NCBI GenBank assembly: GCA_018907035.1
Contig: JACCIC010000300.1
Coordinates: 168,501 to 232,500, forward strand
Direction of reading: 5' to 3'
Source of the DNA: Sycobia sp. Sy_11
Taxonomy: Eukaryota > Arthropoda > Insecta > Hymenoptera > Epichrysomallidae
DNA length: 64,000 nt
Part shown: piece after piece, positions 57,970-64,000 of the stretch
Layout of the letters: each line of letters starts with the position of its first letter
Numbering within the stretch: the stretch's first letter is position 1
The notes under the pieces: generated by a model
Database searches by the model: none
What the model saw: only the letters and a program-made list of their open reading frames with translations
What the model was told of the DNA's origin: nothing
Made by a program: the position numbers and the translations under genes

Positions 57970-58480
57970 TACGATGGATCTTAAAAATTTTCCTTATTCT
58001 CCGATGGGATGAATTTTCGTCGAGGACACGGGAGGAGCCTTCTATAACATATCGTCGTGAGTTTAGCCCGTGGACAGGTTGATGCTGTCTCATCTGCGTA
58101 TATCTACAATATCTATATCGCACGTCTACATCCATGCATATCTATACGCCACGTATACATAAGCACTCATTACAAAATTATAATTCATTTACGAGTCCCG
58201 TAACGTTTCGAATCAAACCGTTGCCCCAAAACGGTTTCCTTTTTCCACTCGATCGGGCCCAAGCTCTGGGCACACTTGGTTCCTAGGCCTGCCGTTTCCA
58301 CCGGCAACTTTCTAACGGATGGTCCCCGCCGTCTCTGTATTTACGTTTACGCGGAATGGACGTGGAAGAGGAAGCGGGGGAAAAAAAAAAAATTACGGTT
58401 CCGCAGTAGGCCGCTCTCCGACAGCGCCGCCCGCGCTGCCAAAAGATCCATATTCAGGTAATTTCCCGTTTCGAATATAA

Positions 58481-58636
58481 CGCGCGCGCGCGCGCGCGCG
58501 CCGTCCGTTCGAATTCAGAACTGCGTGTATATATGTATATATGTATACATAACCGGCCTACTTTCTCTTTCGGGGATTTTCAACGAATAGAAGTCCCCCC
58601 TCCCCCGCCCGAGAGGACGCGCATCGCTGACCACGA

Positions 58637-58671
<35 letters not shown>

Positions 58672-58785
58672 AGTAGGCGAGCCAGCGCGCTTGATACACA
58701 AAAAATCATCCCCCTTTTGTGCCCGTTGAGTGAAAGCGAGACGCGCGCGCGCGCGCGCCGAGACCGAGTTTTTCCGCGCGCGCGC
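58481..58785. repeat. Cluster of four (CG)n runs
   Basis: CG runs lie at 58481-58500 (ten units), about 58636-58649, 58742-58758 and 58775-58785. The second abuts a GA tract at 58650-58673. Confidence 0.93.
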
Positions 58786-59407
58786 CCGATTATATTTCCC
58801 GTGAAAAACTTTCTATTTCATCTAATACAGACGGGGGAGCTCGCGGCGAGATAGTACTCGGCGCCTATCCTTACGGTCCTCCTGCTCCTCCTCCTCCTCC
58901 TCCGCCTCCTCCGTTCCATTCTATATACATATAATGGACTGCGTGGCGCGCTAGCCGTTCGCGCAAACCAGTCCGATAAAAGCGCGCGCGTGTTTAATGC
59001 ACTATATATATATATATATATAGTCGGACTTTTACTGCTTCCTGAAAGAGAACAGAATCGAGAGAAAACCGGCGGGGGGCCCCGGGGGAGCTGGGCGTAA
59101 ATTAGGACCCGTGGAGATTTTTGCCCATTAGTTTATAATAAACGCGCTTGTATCAATACTCAAGGCTGCTGATTAGCTGTGGGCGGCGGGGGCGGGCGAG
59201 GGGGGCGGGGGGGGGGTTTCATTTTTCTTCGTCGTCCAAAGGCTCCTGCCGGGCCGAGGATCGCGAAGCCGTTGATTATAACGCGCGGGCGGGGCAAAAT
59301 GCCCCGTACACCGTGTACTTTCGGCGTGGGTAATTAAATTTTTTGCCCCCTCGCGAAACGAGCACGCGAAGCGCGGCATGGCTTACGCGGTAAGGTTTTA
59401 CGTATAT

Positions 59408-59463
<56 letters not shown>
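59408..59463. repeat. (CA)n-(TA)n compound tract
   Basis: CA at 59408-59431 changes directly to TA at 59432-59463, ending in TATG units. Confidence 0.97.
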
Positions 59464-59475
<12 letters not shown>

Positions 59476-59569
59476 ATAGGATATACGGGAAAAAAATGAT
59501 CGGTCGCACGAGCGCGCGCGCGCGCACACACATATAGTCGTGTAATACGCGCGTATAATGAACGTACTT

Positions 59570-61060
59570 CTGCTCTATTATTGTTATGGGCGTTATTATA
59601 TCTCTATTCTAACGTTATTAGCGTTACGCCTGTGTGTATGTGTGGCTTTTTGCACATGTACGTCCGGTAACAAGGTGTATTAGGCAAAGATATAGACAAT
59701 ATTAATTGAATCGGTTCAAAATTTTATCATTCTATGTAATTTATTTTTCGACACCTGAAAATAACATTGCGGGTATTCGACCGAGGTCGTTGAAGTAATT
59801 GAATTCACGCGGATATTTTGAACGAAAAATATTTGACACGAGTAGCCTTTTTTTGTCTTAATGTAAACTTAAATTGCCCTATAAGCGTTTTTTTTTTTTT
59901 TTCATTTCTCTTTAGTCGTAACGAAAGATATTACAGCCTCGAACAAGATTTTATAACAGTGACAATATAACATCGGAATCCGTAACGAAAAAATCTTTGA
60001 AACGAGGATACTTTTTAAATTTTAATGGATTTAAGAATTCTTTTTTCGTCGCAATAAAGGATTCGAATTCCGATATTTAAGGGAGACCATCCAGAGTCGA
60101 ATGGCAAAAAAGAGGAATTCCGTTCGAATTTTGCATGTTAACGACCCCGGCTGAAATTCTTAATGGAAAGGATTCCTGATAAAAATGTCGGCGAACGTTT
60201 TCAATAGCATAATATCCCTAAAAATTCACGGTGGACATCATCACAATGAAAAATATAAGTTAGTTTTGATTCTTCTTAGGTAAAAAATTTTGGAATTGGG
60301 ACTTGAGATTTCCATTCAATGTCTGGATAGAGTTAGTTTTATTTATTATTAAAAACGGTAGTTGGTACAGTCTCCGTTCGGTATCTGGATTGGACTATTT
60401 TGCGTTAAAAATAAGAATTGAGACCCTAACTTGATGTTTTAAGATTTCAAACGTGGCTGGAAATCTCATCCGTTACAAGTGCGAACAGGGAGAATTGCCG
60501 TCCAGGGCCTCGCTTGCAATTTATTCGATAAACATCGTAGATCGATAAGCATTTGAAAATCCAAGTTAAAAGTAACGTCATTGTTAATTCGATGCAAATC
60601 TACAATGTCAATTTGTCATCGCCCTTGTAAGAATCATATTATCGTGCGAGAGATGAATGTATAATGAAATAGCTGTATAAGTCTTTTTATAGGCTTGGGT
60701 AAGCTCAATAAAAAAAAAAAATGTATTATGAAAAAAATTTTTAAAAAATAATAAAGAACAAATTCCTTTCAGCAAAAAGAAACGCTTGCTTCCATCATAA
60801 TCAAAGTCGCTATATTTCAGAATTTCTCCTTATCGAAAGACAAATAAAGAGACAAAAAAATTTAAATGTCTTTTTTCCAAGAATGAACGGAGAGAAACAA
60901 AAATTAAAAGCATCGCATATTTTTCATCGCGAGAGGACGAAGAAAGAAAAAAAAACGCCAACCTTCCCCCGAACCCCCTAAAATTAGCAAAAGTCGCTAA
61001 CTCCATATATATATACATACATATATATACATATATATGCATATATCTCGCTTTAAATCG
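59570..61060. other. AT-rich block, no gene seen
   Basis: This unique sequence has no GA or CT tract. Two diverged copies of a motif around TATCTGGATTGGA/TGTCTGGATAGAG lie at about 60300-60400, an old local duplication at most. Confidence 0.65.
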
Positions 61061-61628
61061 AACCTTATATACGTATACGTAAAATATTCATCCGTCGGAA
61101 ACGGCCGACCCGTCCGTCGGTCGAGCGCATATACATATATCTATACACGCGCACGGAGTCGCCTCGTCTAAAAATCGCAATATAACCGCGATCCCGCTCC
61201 GAAATTGAATTCTCTCCTCTCGCGCGATGATCCTCCTCTAATCCGGTCCCGTGTGGAGCAGCCCTCCCCCCCCCCCACCCCACTTGCCCCTTCGTTTATC
61301 GCCAGCCAACCGTCTCTATATACACGTATATGTACGTATACACATATATAAACGCGGACCGGCACTTCATACGTGTGTATATATATATATGTACGTGCAC
61401 GCATACCGAGCGCTGTACACCGGCGGCTCCCGCCTAATATCCTCGAAATTAAGACGTTCGCGAAAATCCGCGGGATCTCGAGCTAGCATTCTTCCCTCCC
61501 ACCTCCCCCTTCTCCTCCTTCTCCCTCGCGCTATCCCGCGCAGCCTCTCCTCTCCCCGTCATTTGCATATACGCTCATATGGGCTGAGAGCGGGGTACGG
61601 GGGGAGGGGATCTTACAGTACACGTACC

Positions 61629-61681
61629 CACACACACACACAGACACACACGCACACGCACACGCACGCACGCACGCACAC
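61629..61681. repeat. (CA)n-(CACG)n tract
   Basis: CA units with CAGA interruption change to CGCACA and CGCA units. Confidence 0.95.
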
Positions 61682-61878
61682 CCGTACACCTTCCTCTTAT
61701 ATTCCTCCGGTGTGCTATAACGCGCGCGAGGTGATATCTTCGGGTGCAACGAGACGCGCGTCGGGATATATATAATATTATAACCAGTCCGAGCCGTCGG
61801 CCGGCGAGCGCGACCTTCCCGCCGACGTCGCTCGAGAGCCATCGAGCCTCCTACGGCGCGGCGGACGGAGACGGAGGG

Positions 61879-61880
<2 letters not shown>

Positions 61881-61915
<35 letters not shown>

Positions 61916-62100
61916 AGGGGCGTGGCCGGGCTCCCGAGGGCCGCTCGCGGCCAATCGATGCGGCCCGCGCCCCACCCTGCCGGCGCAGCGTCGCGAAGCG
62001 CGCACGGAGCTAGTATACGTGCGTGTCACCCCCCGCGCCCCTCTCGCTCTGACTCTCTCGCACCCTCTCTCTCCCTTCTCTCTCTCTCTCTCTCTCTCTC
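61881..62100. repeat. Inverted GA/CT pair
   Basis: GA at 61881-61914 and CT at 62078-62100 are complementary, separated by a GC-rich spacer of about 163 bases. Confidence 0.9.
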
Positions 62101-62307
62101 ACTCTCTCTCGCTCCCTCTGCCTTTCTAGCAATACGACCCTGTGCCTCTGCCTCTGGCCTAGAGCGTATACGGATCCCCGCACACATCGGCGGCACGTGG
62201 GAGAAAAACCGAAGCCTTAATTGATTATTTTAGCGGAACTCCTGTATTATTTAGTCATATATGCGCGTGTATGTCTAATGCCATATCGCTCGGTCGGCTG
62301 GCTCTCC

Positions 62308-62312
<5 letters not shown>

Positions 62313-62362
<50 letters not shown>
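62313..62362. repeat. (TA)n microsatellite
   Basis: A 50-bp TA run. Confidence 0.97.
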
Positions 62363-62365
<3 letters not shown>

Positions 62366-63667
62366 ATGCATCTGTGGAAAATAGAAAATAGCCAAAAATA
62401 AAAAATCATGAAATTCCCCGCAAAGCCTGCGAGATAATTAGGAGGGCCCGTCGACGCGGAATCGCGCGCGTCGTATCGAGGCTAAAACTTCTCGATCCGT
62501 CTGCTATTTTTTTTCTCCTCATTTTTTTAGTTCATTTTTCATCTGTTCCTCCCGCGATGCGTTACGCGGCTTCTATTATCCGAATCTCAATGATCGACTT
62601 ATCCCGTTGCGCCCCTTTAAAAGCGTATACTTCTTATGCAAAAAATTTTGCATTTAATTTTTCCTTTCCTTTTTTTTGTTTTTGTCGTTCGCCCCCTCGT
62701 GATCGTTTTACCTCTGCGCGGCCTCTCGTATAATTCGGCGATTCAACCGCCCGCCCAAAGCCATCCCGCCGCCCGCGAGATCTCTCGTTGGGCGTTTCGT
62801 TAAAAGCGCGCTTCGTGCATAATAAATATATATGTAGATGCGTGTTTGTGTGTGCGTGCGTATGTACCGTGTACACACGAGGGCGTACGCGCGCTTATAT
62901 TTCAAGAAGCGCGCACGCGAGTCTGCCGCGGCGGAGCCGTTTGAAACGGCAGCCGGGCGCGCGTCTGCCTCTGCGGCGTGCGCGCCGAGCCGGACGCACG
63001 CGGGCACGCACGGATACGTGCATGTAATCACGGGGGCGCATTTGCATAGATTACTGACACCGCGCGGCGAGCGGGAAGGAGCGCGCCGCCGTGCGACCGG
63101 GGTAGGCGTTCACCGGGTTTTACGTAAATACACACGATTTTCCGCACTAATCTGCCGCCTCGCGCTATCCGTTCATTATCGCGGCGCTCTCTCGTCCCCC
63201 CCCCCACCCCCCCTGCCGCACGCTCGCTGCGCTCCTCGCGCTCCAATTCTCTCAACCTCGCTCGCCGATCGACGCGGACCACCAAGTTTTTTTTTCCTCT
63301 CTCCCTCTTTCTTTCGTCGTCGTCGTTGTCGGCGCTCTTTCGCGAGAGTAGCATCGGCGATGCGTCGCGCGACCGTGATTTTTCAATTTTTTCGATTTGC
63401 CGACAGATCGATGCGCGCGTTGTTGTCGCTGTTGTTGTTATTATTATTACTATTGTTACGATTATTAATACTCAACTGTAAGGAGGTCGCGAGCTGGACT
63501 CGTTCGAGTAATTTTTTTCCTGCGTCTGCGTCGTTCCGTCGCCGCGTGTCGCGCTTGGCCGCGTCGTCGCCGGCTCCCCCGAGCGACGGGGCGCGCGCGA
63601 CTCCCGCCGCTACGAGCCAAATGCGCTCTCTTCTGTCTCGTTTCGTTTTTCCGAAATAATAAAGAAA

Positions 63668-63699
63668 AAACACGCGCGCGCGCACACACACACACACTG
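63668..63699. repeat. (CG)n(CA)n alternating tract
   Basis: ACACGCGCGCGCG changes into CACACA, a continuous alternating run with Z-DNA potential. Confidence 0.94.
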
Positions 63700-63892
63700 A
63701 ATTTCCATTGTCTGGATAGTGGCAAGCGTGGACGAGCGTCGGTTCGCGGCGTACCGCACGAGATCCGCGATGGGAAGGTCGCGCGGATCGTTCGAAAATT
63801 CCGAGGCGTAGACGAGGTCTGAGAGGACGACGAGCGAGGAATTCGTTATCGGGACGAATGTCGCGTGTACGCGCGTGTTCGCACGCTCTACA

Positions 63893-63924
63893 CACACACA
63901 CACACACACAGACACACAGACACA
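63893..63924. repeat. (CA)n microsatellite
   Basis: CA units with two CAGA interruptions. Confidence 0.94.
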
Positions 63925-64000
63925 AATACGCACGCACGTGCGCCCGTAAATAGAGATACATACGCAAACGGAACATGTAAGCAGAGATATCAGATTGAAA

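Larger units (their letters stand above)
56400..59570. other. GC-rich microsatellite block, no supported gene
   Basis: The block contains GA tracts at 56.5 and 57.1-57.4 kb, a TA tract at 57.5 kb, a GT tract at 57.9 kb and the CG-run cluster at 58.5-58.8 kb. The stretch 57990-58480 is free of long simple repeats and has no coding signature I can defend. Confidence 0.65.
61060..64000. other. GC-rich block, no supported gene
   Basis: CpG-rich unique sequence with CA-type tracts at 61.6, 63.7 and 63.9 kb, GA/CT tracts at 61.9-62.1 kb and TA at 62.3 kb. The 62838-63659 plus frame is long only because stops are rare and it includes a TTG/TTA leucine run. Confidence 0.6.

Noticed and set aside
60055..60075. 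GGATTCGAATTCC as a tRNA B box
   Set aside because: There is no A box at the proper distance and no cloverleaf can be drawn.
60418..60433. 15-base match to mature miR-125 (TGAGACCCTAACTTG)
   Set aside because: The bases before it read GAAT instead of the UCCC that completes the miR-125 seed. The flanks fold only into a poor hairpin with a large internal loop, and no let-7 or miR-100 neighbour is seen. A chance match is plausible across many known miRNAs.

Overview
The window looks like gene-poor nuclear DNA from an insect, most likely a hymenopteran such as an ant or wasp. Three things point that way. It is saturated with dinucleotide microsatellites of the TA, GA/CT and CA/GT classes. CpG is abundant rather than depleted, unlike vertebrate DNA. 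GC-rich, repeat-dense blocks alternate with AT-rich blocks on a scale of about 1-3 kb. The order-level assignment is inference from composition only; no gene supports it. Nothing suggests a prokaryote: there are no gene arrays, rRNA, tRNA or CRISPR.

I recognise no protein-coding gene. Nearly all long reading frames are translations of microsatellites (Ser-Leu, Arg-Glu, Tyr-Ile, Thr-His or Cys-Val alternations) or accidents of GC-rich DNA with few stops. The frames with least low-complexity content (45452-45624, 43505-44017, 48454-49407, 36463-36735 minus strand and the short segment 29838-29901) are listed as weak candidates without function.

Layout. GC-rich, microsatellite-dense blocks lie near 1-5.9, 6.3-7.5, 8.5-14.4, 17.7-19.5, 20.3-21.5, 22.5-23.9, 25.7-29.3, 32.4-34.4, 37.5-39.7, 42.9-44.4, 46.8-52.4, 53.9-55.6, 56.4-59.6 and 61.1-64.0 kb. 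The AT-rich blocks between them contain almost no GA/CT tracts, though they do carry TA tracts. The best non-microsatellite features sit inside or beside AT-rich blocks: a 542-bp inverted repeat with arms of about 206-208 bp (41472-42013), and a 241-bp MITE-like element with imperfect terminal inverted repeats (50904-51144).

Regulatory-looking segments are a CpG-rich promoter-like stretch with paired NRF1/EWG-type motifs (43298-43650), a TATA box in GC-rich DNA (33169-33176), and several microsatellite-free segments with clustered transcription-factor-like motifs (46480-46760, 27880-28050, 29230-29450, 35330-35640). Taken together the window reads as intergenic or long-intron DNA. I found no coherent new molecular system. 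The items most worth a second look are the large inverted repeat, the MITE-like element, the CT/GA hairpin around a GC palindrome at 9.6 kb, and the recurrent 186-195 bp start-to-start spacing of long TA tracts.
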